Shown here one piece after another: positions 49,363-58,117 of a stretch of DNA of 64,000 bases; positions within the stretch are counted from its first letter, which is position 1; each line of letters opens with the position of its first letter. Below the pieces are notes generated by a model. It was not told where the DNA came from. It did not search any database and saw only the letters and a program-made list of their open reading frames with translations. The translations under genes were made by a program, and so were the position numbers. The DNA is taken from contig NZ_CP087723.1 in NCBI RefSeq assembly GCF_024972735.1, positions 1,612,001 to 1,676,000 on the forward strand. The letters run 5' to 3'. Source of the stretch: Halalkaliarchaeum sp. AArc-CO (GTDB lineage: Archaea > Halobacteriota > Halobacteria > Halobacteriales > Haloferacaceae).

Positions 49363-51054
49363 TTACGGGGCTAACCCGTAGATATTCTGGATCTGCTGTT
49401 CCGGGACGGTCCCGTCGTCGTTCCAGCCCCGCGTGTCGTAGTACGCATCGAGTGCCTCCTCGAACCCGTCTAACTGATCGACGTACGGGAGCGTGTCGTC
49501 CGCACGGTCGAATCCCCGCCGGTTGTTGAAGTCGCGCTCGAGTGTGACCACCCGTTCGCCGACGGCCGTCAACTCCGAGAGATCGGCGTCGAACAACGCC
49601 TCGAGTCGCTCGGGATGCTCGGCGATCATCCCCCGGGAGAACCGACAGATGACACCGCAGTCCTCGAGGGCGCGCATGTTCTCCTGGGTAGCGACCGCCG
49701 GCGCTTTCCCCTCCAGTCCCTCCGGTGGGAACGCATCCGCCTCGTCGACAAGCGGGTACTCCCACGCGTAGAAGGTGGAGTACATGTGGTCGCCGCCGCG
49801 GTTGGCGACGGCGTACGCGAGCCCCTGGCCGTGGAGCGTCCGCCCTTCGTGGGCCGCAAAGTCCAGCCCTTTTACCGTCCAGTTCTCTACCCCCAACTCC
49901 TCGTGACACCGGGCGATCCCCTCCGCGAGCGTGTCGCCGATCCCCTCGCGGTGGGCGATCTTCTCGACAGTCTCGTGGATCAATTCGACGTCGCCGAACG
50001 CGTCCTCGCTTTCGAGATACGCCGCGATCGTGTTGCCACACGAGATCGTGTCCATCCCGAGTTGATCACAGAGTTCGTTCGACTGCATCACGTCGACGAC
50101 GTCGTCGACGGCCTGGTTCGAGCCGAACGCCATGATCGTCTCGAACTCGGGGCCTTCGGTCTCGAGGCCGCTTTCCTCGTCGCGGGTGGGGAGCTTGCAG
50201 GCGAACGCACAGCGGGAGCAGGTGCCGCGTTTGTGCTTTTTGGCCTCGACGGCGTCGCCGTTGATCCCCTCGATCCCCTCGAACTGTTTCTCCGACCAGT
50301 AGCGGGTGGGCATCCCCTCGATCTCGTTTGCGAGATCCGTCACCGACGCCGTCCCCTGCCGTTTCATGATGCTGTCGCTTTCGGCAGCCTCCCGATGGAT
50401 CTCCGCTTGCACGTCCGGAACCTCGATGTCGGGGGCCGAGTCGCCCTCGAACGTGACCGCCTTCAGGTTCTTCGCCCCCATCACCGCCCCGAGACCGCCC
50501 CGCCCGAACGCGCGGCTCTCGGAGGTCATGATCGAGGCGAACCTGACCTGGTTCTCGCCGGCCGGTCCGATACAGAGCACGTTTTCGGCCTCGAGACCGC
50601 GCTCGTCGTGTACGTACTCGGTGACCTCGGGGACGCGCGCACCCTCGAGTTCCGGCGCCGGATCGAACTCGATGCCGTCGTCGGTGACGTGGACGATGAG
50701 CAACTCGTCGCTTTCCCCGACGAACTCGACGGCGCCGTATCCCGTCTCTGCAAAGGGGCGGGAGACGAATCCGCCGGCATTTGAAGATGCGAGCCCGTTC
50801 GTGAGCGGCGACACGGCGGTCGCGTTCGTTCGGCCGGTGAAGCTCATCTCCGACTGCTGGAGGGGGCCGGTCGAAAAGTAGAGCCTGTTGTCCGAGCCAA
50901 GTGGATCGGCGTCGAAGGGAATTCGTTCGTGAGCCAGGCGCGTTGCGACCCCGCGTCCGCCGATAAACTCGTCGCGGACATCGTCGATCCGTTCCGTCTC
51001 GTGGTCCCTCGCAGACAGATCTACTGTGAGGAGTGACCCTTGCGTTGTAAGCAT
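49363..51054 (-). CDS. Aldehyde:ferredoxin oxidoreductase, paralogue 1
   Basis: 563 residues from the ATG at 51054, aligned with the likely start of paralogue 2 (LLTVDLSARD versus LLTLDVTDRE); an in-frame ATG at 51066 is possible. AOR N-terminal domain (FIGGRGVATRLAHERIPFDADPLG, GFVSRPFAETGYGAVEF, RGGLGAVMGAKNLKAV) binds tungstopterin. The [4Fe-4S] ligands are CSRCAFAC plus a fourth Cys in DTISCGNTIAAY. It would oxidise aldehydes to acids with ferredoxin as acceptor. Adjacent LLM and MoaD-like genes suggest cofactor and redox links. Confidence 0.93.
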   Translation of the reverse strand: MLTTQGSLLTVDLSARDHETERIDDVRDEFIGGRGVATRLAHERIPFDADPLGSDNRLYFSTGPLQQSEMSFTGRTNATAVSPLTNGLASSNAGGFVSRPFAETGYGAVEFVGESDELLIVHVTDDGIEFDPAPELEGARVPEVTEYVHDERGLEAENVLCIGPAGENQVRFASIMTSESRAFGRGGLGAVMGAKNLKAVTFEGDSAPDIEVPDVQAEIHREAAESDSIMKRQGTASVTDLANEIEGMPTRYWSEKQFEGIEGINGDAVEAKKHKRGTCSRCAFACKLPTRDEESGLETEGPEFETIMAFGSNQAVDDVVDVMQSNELCDQLGMDTISCGNTIAAYLESEDAFGDVELIHETVEKIAHREGIGDTLAEGIARCHEELGVENWTVKGLDFAAHEGRTLHGQGLAYAVANRGGDHMYSTFYAWEYPLVDEADAFPPEGLEGKAPAVATQENMRALEDCGVICRFSRGMIAEHPERLEALFDADLSELTAVGERVVTLERDFNNRRGFDRADDTLPYVDQLDGFEEALDAYYDTRGWNDDGTVPEQQIQNIYGLAP

Positions 51055-51272
51055 CGTTCGATTCATCGCTCCGTTACGTTTTGAATCTACTGCTCGGTTA
51101 CCGTGCTGCTGTCCGGGCGTCGATGGAACTATGACCGTCGTCGATTGGTTCGCTTGTCGACACCGTTTACGGACGACGTCGACTGGCACAACCCGATCTG
51201 GAGGCACGAGGATGGCAGCGTCGCGGAGTGGTAAGTTACCGGTACACGAGCTACCGATCGAAGAGCCTCCTC

Positions 51273-52244
51273 CTACCGATCGAGGATCTCCGTCTCCATC
51301 ATCTCGATGAACTTCTCTTGATCCCGACTCGTGGACAGCAGTTCGACCTCGTCGAACCCGGCGGCCTCGAGTTCGTCGAGTTTCTCCCGGAGGTCGGCGG
51401 GATCGTCAGTGACCAGGAACTCGTCCGTCATCTCCTCGAGGGGGATCTCCCTGCCCGCAGCCTCGATTTCCCGCGGATCTGCGATTTCCTGGTCGAAGCC
51501 GATCGCCGGCGGCCCGCGCCAGAACCCGGTGCTCTCGAGCGCGCGCTCGTAGTCCTCGTCGTAAGACACCAGCAGCTGACGGATCCGCCTGATCTCGTCC
51601 GGATCGCGGTCGGCCGTGGCGGCACCGTCTTCCAGCGCCGGGACGAGATGCTTTTCGTAGACGTCGACGTCACGGAGCGTGAGGAACCCGTCGGCGTACT
51701 GTCCGGCGACGTGGGTCGATTTCGGTCCGTTTCCGGCGACGTACAGCGGCACGCGTTCCTCAGGAAGCGTGTAGAGGTACAGGTCGTTTGTCTGCCAGTA
51801 GTGGCCGTCGAAGTCGACGACTTCGCCGCTCCAGAGTCGGGTGATGATCTCGCAGGCGTCGATCAGCCGCTTTCGTCGTTCCGGATACGGGGGCCAGTCG
51901 TATCCCAGTGGCACCTCGTTCATCGCCTCCCCGGTACCCAGTGCGAGGTGAACTCGCCCGGGATACATCGCCCCAAGCGTGCCGAACGCCTGCGCCAGGA
52001 ACCCCGGATGGTAGCGGGCGATCGGCGGTGTGACTCCCGTCCCCATCCGCAGGCTGTCGGTCCGCTCCAGGGCCGAACCAAGCCACGGGTGGGCCGCTCC
52101 GCAGTGAGCGTCGGTGTGCCACCACGGGTGTACGTGGTCGCTGGTCCAGACGGTGTCAAAGCCCGCACCCTCGGCCCGCTGTGCGTGATCGAGTAACGTC
52201 GTCGGGTCGTACTGCTCGTGGGCGGCAAACAGGCCAATCTCCAT
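51273..52244 (-). CDS. LLM-class (F420-dependent, G6PDH-like) oxidoreductase
   Basis: 323 residues from the ATG at 52244. The TIM-barrel start EIGLFAAHEQYDPTTLLDHAQRAEGAGFDTVWTSDH is typical of F420-dependent enzymes, with the GTGVTPPIARYHPGFLAQAFGTLGAMYPGRVHLALGTGEAMNE block that binds F420 in the glucose-6-phosphate-dehydrogenase-like (TIGR03557-type) group. Haloarchaea make F420. Substrate unknown. It lies between the two AOR genes and is divergent from the MoaD-like gene. A TATA-like CTTATATG on the minus strand is at about 52268-52276. Confidence 0.88.
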   Translation of the reverse strand: MEIGLFAAHEQYDPTTLLDHAQRAEGAGFDTVWTSDHVHPWWHTDAHCGAAHPWLGSALERTDSLRMGTGVTPPIARYHPGFLAQAFGTLGAMYPGRVHLALGTGEAMNEVPLGYDWPPYPERRKRLIDACEIITRLWSGEVVDFDGHYWQTNDLYLYTLPEERVPLYVAGNGPKSTHVAGQYADGFLTLRDVDVYEKHLVPALEDGAATADRDPDEIRRIRQLLVSYDEDYERALESTGFWRGPPAIGFDQEIADPREIEAAGREIPLEEMTDEFLVTDDPADLREKLDELEAAGFDEVELLSTSRDQEKFIEMMETEILDR

Positions 52245-52278
52245 AGCTCCACTTGCTCGGTCAGTACGCATATAAGTA

Positions 52279-52344
52279 TTCCCTGCTCCGAGAGATACCG
52301 TTCCCTGCCCCGACCGACATCATTCCCTGCCACGACAGATAAGT
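52279..52344. repeat. Three 22-bp direct repeats (iteron-like) in the LLM/MoaD divergent promoter region
   Basis: TTCCCTGC starts at 52279, 52301 and 52323, exactly 22 bp apart, and the following bases of each unit are also related (C-CGA then GATA or GACA). Twenty-two bp is two helical turns, which would put bound proteins on one DNA face. They lie between the TATA-like boxes of the LLM gene (52268-52276) and of the MoaD-like gene (ATAAGTAT, about 52340-52347). Operator function is inferred. Confidence 0.75.
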
Positions 52345-52367
52345 ATCAGTAGACCGAGCGTGCGTGT

Positions 52368-52652
52368 ATGGAGGTCGAGTGCAACTTCTTTGGACCCGTT
52401 CGCGACGTTGTCGGAACGAAGACTGTCGTCTGTGAACTTCCGGTGGGGGCCACCGTCGCCGAACTCGTCTGCGATCTCGACGAGACCTACGACGGGCTCG
52501 CCGATCAGCTACTGGAAAGAGAACACGAACTGGCCGAAAACCTCGTGATCACCGTCGACGGTCGGAACGTCCGACAGCTCGACGGGGGAGAAACGGAACT
52601 CGACGACGGGACGGTCGTCCGAATCTCCCCATCCGTCGGTGGCGGCGGCTAG
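52368..52652 (+). CDS. MoaD/ThiS-family ubiquitin-like protein with C-terminal Gly-Gly
   Basis: 94 residues of beta-grasp type: VECNFFGPVRDVVGTKTVVCELPVG, TVAELVCDLDETYDGLADQLLER, ITVDGRNVRQLDGGETELDDGTVVRISPSVGGGG. The terminal diglycine is present, so it could be adenylated by an E1-like enzyme and act in molybdo/tungstopterin sulfur transfer or as a SAMP-type modifier. It precedes AOR paralogue 2 by 61 bp (to the ATG at 52714), which suits a tungstopterin role. Haloarchaea have several such proteins. Confidence 0.88.
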   Translation: MEVECNFFGPVRDVVGTKTVVCELPVGATVAELVCDLDETYDGLADQLLEREHELAENLVITVDGRNVRQLDGGETELDDGTVVRISPSVGGGG

Positions 52653-52683
52653 AAACCGGAGACGGTCGCGTCCGAAACCAACG

Positions 52684-52690
52684 TTTAATA
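52684..52690 (+). promoter_or_regulatory. TATA-like box of AOR paralogue 2
   Basis: TTTAATA at 52684-52690 is 24 bp from the ATG at 52714, the spacing for a leaderless start. It argues that AOR 2 has its own promoter and that the ATG at 52690, inside the box, is not used. Confidence 0.55.
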
Positions 52691-52713
52691 TGTATGGTAT
52701 TGTCTCACCAGAC

Positions 52714-54411
52714 ATGATCACTGCAGGTGGTCCACTGTTGACGTTGGACGTCACCGATCGAGAGGCCAGAGAAGAGAACATCGACGACGTGCTGGGGACG
52801 TTTATCGGTGGACGGGGGGTCGCAACCAAACTCGCCCACGATCGGATCCCGTTCGACGCCGATCCGTTCGGGCCCGAAAATCGGGTGTACGTCTCGACCG
52901 GGCCGCTCCAGCAGGCGACGATGAGTTTCACGGGCCGGATGAACGTCACCGGCCTCTCGCCGTTGACTGGCGGCCTCCTCTCGACGAACGCCGGCGGTTA
53001 TCTCTCGCGGAACTTCGTCGGGACGGGACACAACTGTGTCGAGGTCGTCGGCGAAAGCGACGAGTTGCTCGCGATCCACGTCACCGAGGACGGCGTGGAG
53101 TTCGAAGAAGTCCCCGAACTCGAGGAAGCAACCGTCCCCGAGGTCACCGAGTACGTAAACGACGAGCGCGGTCTCGAGGCCGAAAACGTGCTCTGTATCG
53201 GTCCGGCGGGGGAAAACCTCGTCCGGTACGCCTGCGTGATGACCTACGAGTCCCGGGCGTTCGGCCGCGGCGGAATGGGCGCGGTGCTCGGATCGAAAAA
53301 CGTCAAAGCCATCACGTTCGAAGGGGACGCCGAGTTCGACGTTGGGCTCCCGGAAGACGTCCAGTCGGAGGTCCACCAGAAGGCGGCGACGTCCGATTCG
53401 ATCTTCCGGCGACAGGGCACGACCTCCGGGACGGAGTTCATAAACGACGAGTTCTCGCTGCCGACCCGATACTTCAACGACTACCACTTCGAAGAGGTCG
53501 AAGGGATCGGGGGTGACGCCGTCGAATCGAAGAAGTACAAAACGGCGGCGTGTTCGGCCTGTGCGTTCGCCTGCAAGCTCCCCACCCGCGACGAGGAGAC
53601 CGGCCTCGAGACCGAAGGTCCCGAGTTCGAGACGGTCTACTCCTTCGGTTCGAACCAGGGAGTCGGGGACGTCGTCGACGTGATGAAATCGAACGACCTC
53701 TGTGACGAGTTCGGTCTGGACACCATCTCGTGTGGAGTCACCATCGCCGCCTACATGGACGCCCACGACGAGTTCGGCAACGCGGCGCTCGCCCACGAGC
53801 TCATCGAGAAGATCGCCTACCGTGACGGGGAAGGGGACCTCCTCGCGGAAGGCGTCGACCGCGTCCACGAGGAACTGGGCGTCGACAACTACACGGTAAA
53901 GGGAATGGAGTTCGCCGCCCACGACGGACGGACGATCCACGGCCAGGGGCTGTCCTATGCGGTTGCGAATCGCGGGGGCGACCACATGTACTCTGTGATG
54001 CTGCGGGACGAATACGACGGCAATTTCCCGCGTGAAGGGCTCGACGGGAAGCCCGAGCGCATCGTCGAACTCGAAAACTACGCGGCGTTCCGGGACAGCG
54101 GCATCATCTGTGCGTTCTCGAAGGAGGCGGAGGGGTTCGTCTCCGAAGAGACGTTCGAGAGACTGTTCGATACAGAGTACGAGAAACTCGTGGAGGTCGG
54201 GAGCCGGGTCGTCGAACTCGAACGGCACTTCAACAACAGACGCGGGATGGACCGCGAGGACGACGATCTGCCGTACGAGATCCCCGGGTTCGAGGCCGGT
54301 CTCGACGAGTATTACCAGACGCGTGGCTGGAACGACGACGGGACCGTCCCCGAGCACCGCGTCGCCGAATACGCAGAAACCGACGAGCCGGGCGGAACGG
54401 CCGACGACTGA
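52714..54411 (+). CDS. Aldehyde:ferredoxin oxidoreductase, paralogue 2
   Basis: 565 residues (MITAGGPLLTLDVTDRE). Same domain order as paralogue 1: FIGGRGVATKLAHDRIPFD, GGYLSRNFVGTGHNCVEV, RGGMGAVLGSKNVKAI, then the [4Fe-4S] cysteines CSACAFAC and DTISCGVTIAAY. The two proteins are closely related along their whole length, and both have the C-terminal LDEYYQTRGWNDDGT/LDAYYDTRGWNDDGT signature. They differ around the middle, where substrate specificity may lie. Preceded by a MoaD-like gene, followed by a second one on the other strand. Confidence 0.94.
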   Translation: MITAGGPLLTLDVTDREAREENIDDVLGTFIGGRGVATKLAHDRIPFDADPFGPENRVYVSTGPLQQATMSFTGRMNVTGLSPLTGGLLSTNAGGYLSRNFVGTGHNCVEVVGESDELLAIHVTEDGVEFEEVPELEEATVPEVTEYVNDERGLEAENVLCIGPAGENLVRYACVMTYESRAFGRGGMGAVLGSKNVKAITFEGDAEFDVGLPEDVQSEVHQKAATSDSIFRRQGTTSGTEFINDEFSLPTRYFNDYHFEEVEGIGGDAVESKKYKTAACSACAFACKLPTRDEETGLETEGPEFETVYSFGSNQGVGDVVDVMKSNDLCDEFGLDTISCGVTIAAYMDAHDEFGNAALAHELIEKIAYRDGEGDLLAEGVDRVHEELGVDNYTVKGMEFAAHDGRTIHGQGLSYAVANRGGDHMYSVMLRDEYDGNFPREGLDGKPERIVELENYAAFRDSGIICAFSKEAEGFVSEETFERLFDTEYEKLVEVGSRVVELERHFNNRRGMDREDDDLPYEIPGFEAGLDEYYQTRGWNDDGTVPEHRVAEYAETDEPGGTADD

Positions 54412-54426
54412 CCGTCACACCCCGCG

Positions 54427-54708
54427 TTATCCCTCTGGCATCGGTGAGGAAGTGATGCTAAGTCGATCGCCGTCTTCGAGTGTCGTATCGCCCCCGTCGA
54501 GTAGTTTCGCGTTCGTGCCGTTCCGCACGACCAGTACGGTTTCCTCCCGGAACCCCTCGAGGAGACAGAACTCGGCGGAACGGTCGTTTTCGGTTTCGAG
54601 TGCGGCGAGCAGATCTTCGACCGTCGAATCCGGCGGGACTGTGTAGGTGAACTCCGTTCGATCGAACAGCTCTCGAACCGCTCCGTACGTCTTGATTTCG
54701 ATTTCCAT
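54427..54708 (-). CDS. MoaD/ThiS-like protein without C-terminal diglycine
   Basis: 93 residues: EIEIKTYGAVRELFDRTEF, STVEDLLAALETENDRSAE, VVRNGTNAKLLDGGDTTLEDGDRLSITSSPMPEG. The beta-grasp pattern is clear, but the chain ends Pro-Glu-Gly instead of Gly-Gly. Standard adenylation and thiocarboxylation need Gly-Gly, so either it is processed, acts as a non-conjugating partner, or has a different role. Convergent with AOR 2, stops 16 bp apart. Confidence 0.78.
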   Translation of the reverse strand: MEIEIKTYGAVRELFDRTEFTYTVPPDSTVEDLLAALETENDRSAEFCLLEGFREETVLVVRNGTNAKLLDGGDTTLEDGDRLSITSSPMPEG

Positions 54709-55260
54709 GGACGGTGGTGGTGGTCCGACCGTTTGAATCTACGGCTCCGGAAGATGGGGCCCGACCGGGGAGTAATAAAAAGTATATTTCTACCTAACTA
54801 CCATATTTCGTATATTAAATTCGAACGGAGATACCATCGATTGTTCACCTCCCGATCGAGTGAAACTAAAGGCGACGCGAGACGATGGTACCCGAAGGAC
54901 GATCGCCCGATCGACAGCCACTCCTGGACGTAAAATTCGTCCGTCCGCCAAGCGACAACGAAACGGATTTGGACCGTTAAACCAGAGGATCAGTTGGCTC
55001 ACCGTGGTTTTCGAATCGGATCTTCGAGTTCCGTCCGTAGTCGGTTACCTACTCCTCGAGATCGCGGTCTAGCTCGGATCGTTCGATGCGACGATCGTAA
55101 CGAGTAGTTGTAAATTATCTCGTGATCCCATGGCATAATACTCAGTAAAAATACTATAACTGAAACATTATACTTATAACAATCCTTTGGGTTTTCAACC
55201 GGTGCCGAACCCCACGTTCTTTCTTCCTCCACAAACGTTTCTAGAACGGCTTCCGGAGCG
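54709..55260. other. 552-bp intergenic region, nothing assigned
   Basis: Divergence region upstream of the MoaD-like gene and downstream of the PH-domain pair. AT-rich around 54775-54835 and 55130-55185. No frame has the expected composition. A TTGTAAA occurs at about 55109. Confidence 0.55.
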
Positions 55261-55812
55261 CTACGACTCGAGACTTTTCCGGAGCGCTACGACCTCGTCG
55301 CGGATCGCGGTCCACGCTTCGAGAGATCCCGGGATTTCAGCGGCCGTCCGTCCCGTGGCCAGTTCGCGAACGATCTCGTAGGGCTCCGTCGGGTCGTACA
55401 CGTCGTACAGTTGCAGATCGCGTCCACCGGCGATCTCGACGTCGACGGTGCCGTAGCCGAACACCGAGCCGGTGAGCCCCTGCGAATAGCCGACGTTTTG
55501 AACGCGGCTGTATTCGACGCGACGAACCGACCGACCCAGGATTCCAGTTTTCACCGCGATCTCGCCGTCGGTCAACACGAAGTTGGTCGTGACCACCCGC
55601 AAGTAGTGGTACAGACCCGGCACGGCCGCAACGGGAACCAACAGTAGCGCCCAACCGCTGACGGAAACGGCGAGCCAGAACACGACCACGAGCAACGCCA
55701 CGCTGAGCCCGATGCCCGGCAATGCGCGAGTCGTTCGTGGTGACGCCTCCCACATGACAGTCTCGCCGTCGAATCGACGCCAATCGTCGGATACGACCGG
55801 ATTCGGACTCAT
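55261..55812 (-). CDS. Bacterial PH-domain (YdbT/YdbS-like) membrane protein, second of a pair
   Basis: 183 residues. Two hydrophobic helices (about 30-70) are followed by a bacterial PH (bPH2) domain: VLTDGEIAVKTGILGRSVRRVEYSRVQNVGYSQGLTGSVFGYGTVDVEIAG. Ends in a short helical tail. Its start overlaps the stop of the preceding homologue by 4 bp, so both are made together. Family function is unknown, membrane-associated. Confidence 0.88.
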   Translation of the reverse strand: MSPNPVVSDDWRRFDGETVMWEASPRTTRALPGIGLSVALLVVVFWLAVSVSGWALLLVPVAAVPGLYHYLRVVTTNFVLTDGEIAVKTGILGRSVRRVEYSRVQNVGYSQGLTGSVFGYGTVDVEIAGGRDLQLYDVYDPTEPYEIVRELATGRTAAEIPGSLEAWTAIRDEVVALRKSLES

Positions 55813-56435
55813 CGGTCTCGGGTGTTATCGGTGCCGGCGCCGTCGGTGTTACTGTCACCGTTGCTGTCCGTTCGATTGGCGTCGGTATCGTTTCCGTCCG
55901 TTCCAATCTCGTCGTTACCGTTGTCGTCCTGACCCTCCTCGACGATGCGCCGAATCGTGCGCAGTTCCGTCAGAATCTCCGCGAGTACGTCCTCCTTGTC
56001 GTCTCCACCACGTCCGTCTCTACGCTCGATCCGGCTGTCGATGAGCTCCTGGACGTCTGCGGGTGCCGGCACGCTCCGGAACTGCATCTCGACGCCGGAA
56101 CTGCCGGCGGTGCTCACCTCGACGTTGCCGTAACCGAAGTAGGAACCGATGGCGCTCTGGCTGTAGGAGATGTTCTGTACCTTGTCGAAGCCGATTTTCT
56201 GGACGTCCCGCGAGAGGATGCCGGTCTTTTTATACAGGCCGGAGGTCGTGACGACGTAGTTCGTGTTCGTATAGGTGAGATACGCCCCGAGGATGATCAC
56301 GAGCCCGATGAGGAGAATGGAGAGCGGAATGCCGACGATCAACGCCGGGACGAGGCTACTTCGGTGTGGACGGCTCGACCACAGCACTTCCTCGTCCTCT
56401 TCCAGCGTAAGCCAGTCGAAACCGACATCGTCCAT
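55809..56435 (-). CDS. Bacterial PH-domain membrane protein, first of a pair
   Basis: 208 residues from the ATG at 56435 (MDDVGFDWLTLEEDEEVLW). An in-frame TTG further upstream at 56555 would add a Thr/Asp-rich tail and sits too close to its only GGAG. Two membrane helices precede the PH domain VVTTSGLYKKTGILSRDVQKIGFDKVQNISYSQSAIGSYFGYGNVEVSTAG. The C-terminal 60 residues are very Asp/Asn/Thr-rich (NGDSNTDGAGTDNTRDR) and probably disordered. Paired with the downstream homologue. Confidence 0.85.
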   Translation of the reverse strand: MDDVGFDWLTLEEDEEVLWSSRPHRSSLVPALIVGIPLSILLIGLVIILGAYLTYTNTNYVVTTSGLYKKTGILSRDVQKIGFDKVQNISYSQSAIGSYFGYGNVEVSTAGSSGVEMQFRSVPAPADVQELIDSRIERRDGRGGDDKEDVLAEILTELRTIRRIVEEGQDDNGNDEIGTDGNDTDANRTDSNGDSNTDGAGTDNTRDR

Positions 56436-56719
56436 CGAGGTCGCTGTCGTCACGTCAGGGGTTTCTGTAGTCACGTCCCCAGTCACATCCCCGGAGGGGA
56501 AAGATCTATCGCGACTTTCCGATGACTTTCCCGGGATCGACGTCTCGTATCGCAACTCCGTGAGAGTAGTTCACCGTCCGATCGGGTAGCCACGCGCTGA
56601 CGGACGATTCCGCGGAACGGAGACGGCCGAACACACAATATCGGTACGGGTCGGCCGAATAGCAAGAAGCGGAACGCATACGGCCACAGTTTCCGAACGG
56701 GTTCAAAAGGGCCAAAACA

Positions 56720-57844
56720 ATGACCGATCACGACGCAATAACGACACGGCTGTCACGGGCCAGGAGCGGGCTTCGATCCGGAGTCGCCGACGCGCTCGTC
56801 TGTTTCCCCAGTTCCAACATGTACTACCTCTCGGGGTTCGAGGACGAGCCGATGGAGCGGCACCTCTTTTTGATCGTCACCCCCGACGACGCGCTGTTTC
56901 TGGCGCCGGAGATGTACGACGAACAGATCCGGGAGGAGTCGCCGATCGCCGACGTCCGAACCTGGGGGGACGACGAGGATCCGATCGCATTGCTTGCATC
57001 CATCGGCGAGGAGTTGGAACTCGCCGCTGGACGGCTCCTGGTCGACGACCGCATGTGGGCAATGTTCACCCAGGACCTCCGGGAGGTGTTCCCGGAGGCC
57101 ACCTTCGGTCTGGCGAGCGAACTGCTGACCGACCTGCGCATCCGCAAAGACGACAGCGAACTGGATCGCCTCGAACGGGCGGCGTCGATCGCTGATTCGG
57201 TGAGCGAATTGATCCGCACGCTCGGTTCGGACGCGATCGGCATGACCGAACGCGAACTCGCCGTCGAGATCGAACGTCGACTCGAGGACGCAGGCGGCGA
57301 CGGGATCTCCTTCGACGTCGTCGTCGGGTCCGGTCCGAACGGTGCCCGTCCCCACCACCGCCACGGCGCCCGGGCGATCGAACCCGGCGATCCGGTAGTG
57401 CTCGACTTTGGGACCCGGTTCGGCGGGTATCCGAGCGACCAGACCAGGACGGTCGTGTTCGGCGGGAATCCGCCGACGGAGTTCGAATCGGCGTTTGACG
57501 CCGTTCTGGCTGCACAGAAGGCGGGGATCCAGGCGATCGAACCTGGCGTCGAGGCCAGCGAGGTCGATCGGGCCGCACGCGAGGTCATCGAAAAGCGAGG
57601 CTACGGCGACCAGTTCATCCACCGGACTGGCCACGGGGTCGGACTCGACGTCCACGAACCCCCCTACATCACCGGAGAAAACGACCGGAAGCTCGAGGAG
57701 GGAATGGTGTTCAGCGTCGAACCCGGCGTCTACATCGAGGGGGCGTTCGGGATTCGCATCGAGGATCTCGTCGTCGTCACTGGGGACGGCTGCAAGCGCT
57801 TGAACCGATCACCCCGAACCTGGAAACCGCTCGGTGAGGAATAA
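56720..57844 (+). CDS. M24-family metallopeptidase (Xaa-Pro aminopeptidase-like)
   Basis: 374 residues: an N-terminal creatinase-type domain (about 1-135, with SNMYYLSGF) and a pita-bread domain with all metal ligands: D in VLDFGTRFGGYPSDQTRTVVFG (two Asp), H in HRTGHGVGLDVHEPP, E in MVFSVEPGVYIEG and E in GIRIEDLVVV. It hydrolyses X-Pro dipeptides or oligopeptides. Proline turnover could connect it to quaternary-amine metabolism, but no neighbour supports this. Convergent with the lipoyl-protein gene. Confidence 0.92.
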   Translation: MTDHDAITTRLSRARSGLRSGVADALVCFPSSNMYYLSGFEDEPMERHLFLIVTPDDALFLAPEMYDEQIREESPIADVRTWGDDEDPIALLASIGEELELAAGRLLVDDRMWAMFTQDLREVFPEATFGLASELLTDLRIRKDDSELDRLERAASIADSVSELIRTLGSDAIGMTERELAVEIERRLEDAGGDGISFDVVVGSGPNGARPHHRHGARAIEPGDPVVLDFGTRFGGYPSDQTRTVVFGGNPPTEFESAFDAVLAAQKAGIQAIEPGVEASEVDRAAREVIEKRGYGDQFIHRTGHGVGLDVHEPPYITGENDRKLEEGMVFSVEPGVYIEGAFGIRIEDLVVVTGDGCKRLNRSPRTWKPLGEE

Positions 57845-57859
57845 GGTCGGTTCCAGGCG

Positions 57860-58117
57860 TCACGCCGGCGCAAGTACCGCCAGCGTCGCCCCGCGGGTGA
57901 ACTCCTCGTCTTCCAGGAGGTGAATTTCCTCGAGTTTCCCCGAGACCGGTGCGGAAACGTCGAAGCTCACTTTTTCGACCTGCAGTTCACACAGCGGATC
58001 ACCGGCCTCGACAGTCGCCCCCTCCCTGAGGAACCAGTTGACGACGACCCCTTCCTCGGACTCGACGTCCGCAGGCCAGTGATCGTCGACGAGGACGGCG
58101 ACTCGCTCCCCACTCAT
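57860..58117 (-). CDS. Free-standing lipoyl-domain protein
   Basis: 85 residues, a single biotinyl/lipoyl fold: WPADVESEEGVVVNWFLREGATVEAGDPLCELQVEKVSFDVSAPVSG with the modification Lys at position 49 (VEK, in place of the usual DK-hairpin TDK), then FTRGATLAVLAPA. There is no peripheral-subunit or acyltransferase domain, so it is not an E2. It overlaps the E1 beta gene by 4 bp and must carry the acyl or hydroxyalkyl group made by E1. How the group is released is unclear because no E2 catalytic domain or E3 is adjacent. Confidence 0.87.
   Translation of the reverse strand: MSGERVAVLVDDHWPADVESEEGVVVNWFLREGATVEAGDPLCELQVEKVSFDVSAPVSGKLEEIHLLEDEEFTRGATLAVLAPA

Noticed and set aside
52279-52344. 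22-bp direct repeats considered as replication iterons.
   Set aside because: They lie between two divergent promoters, with no initiator gene within 30 kb; the only Orc-like gene (20638) is degenerate and lacks ORB elements.
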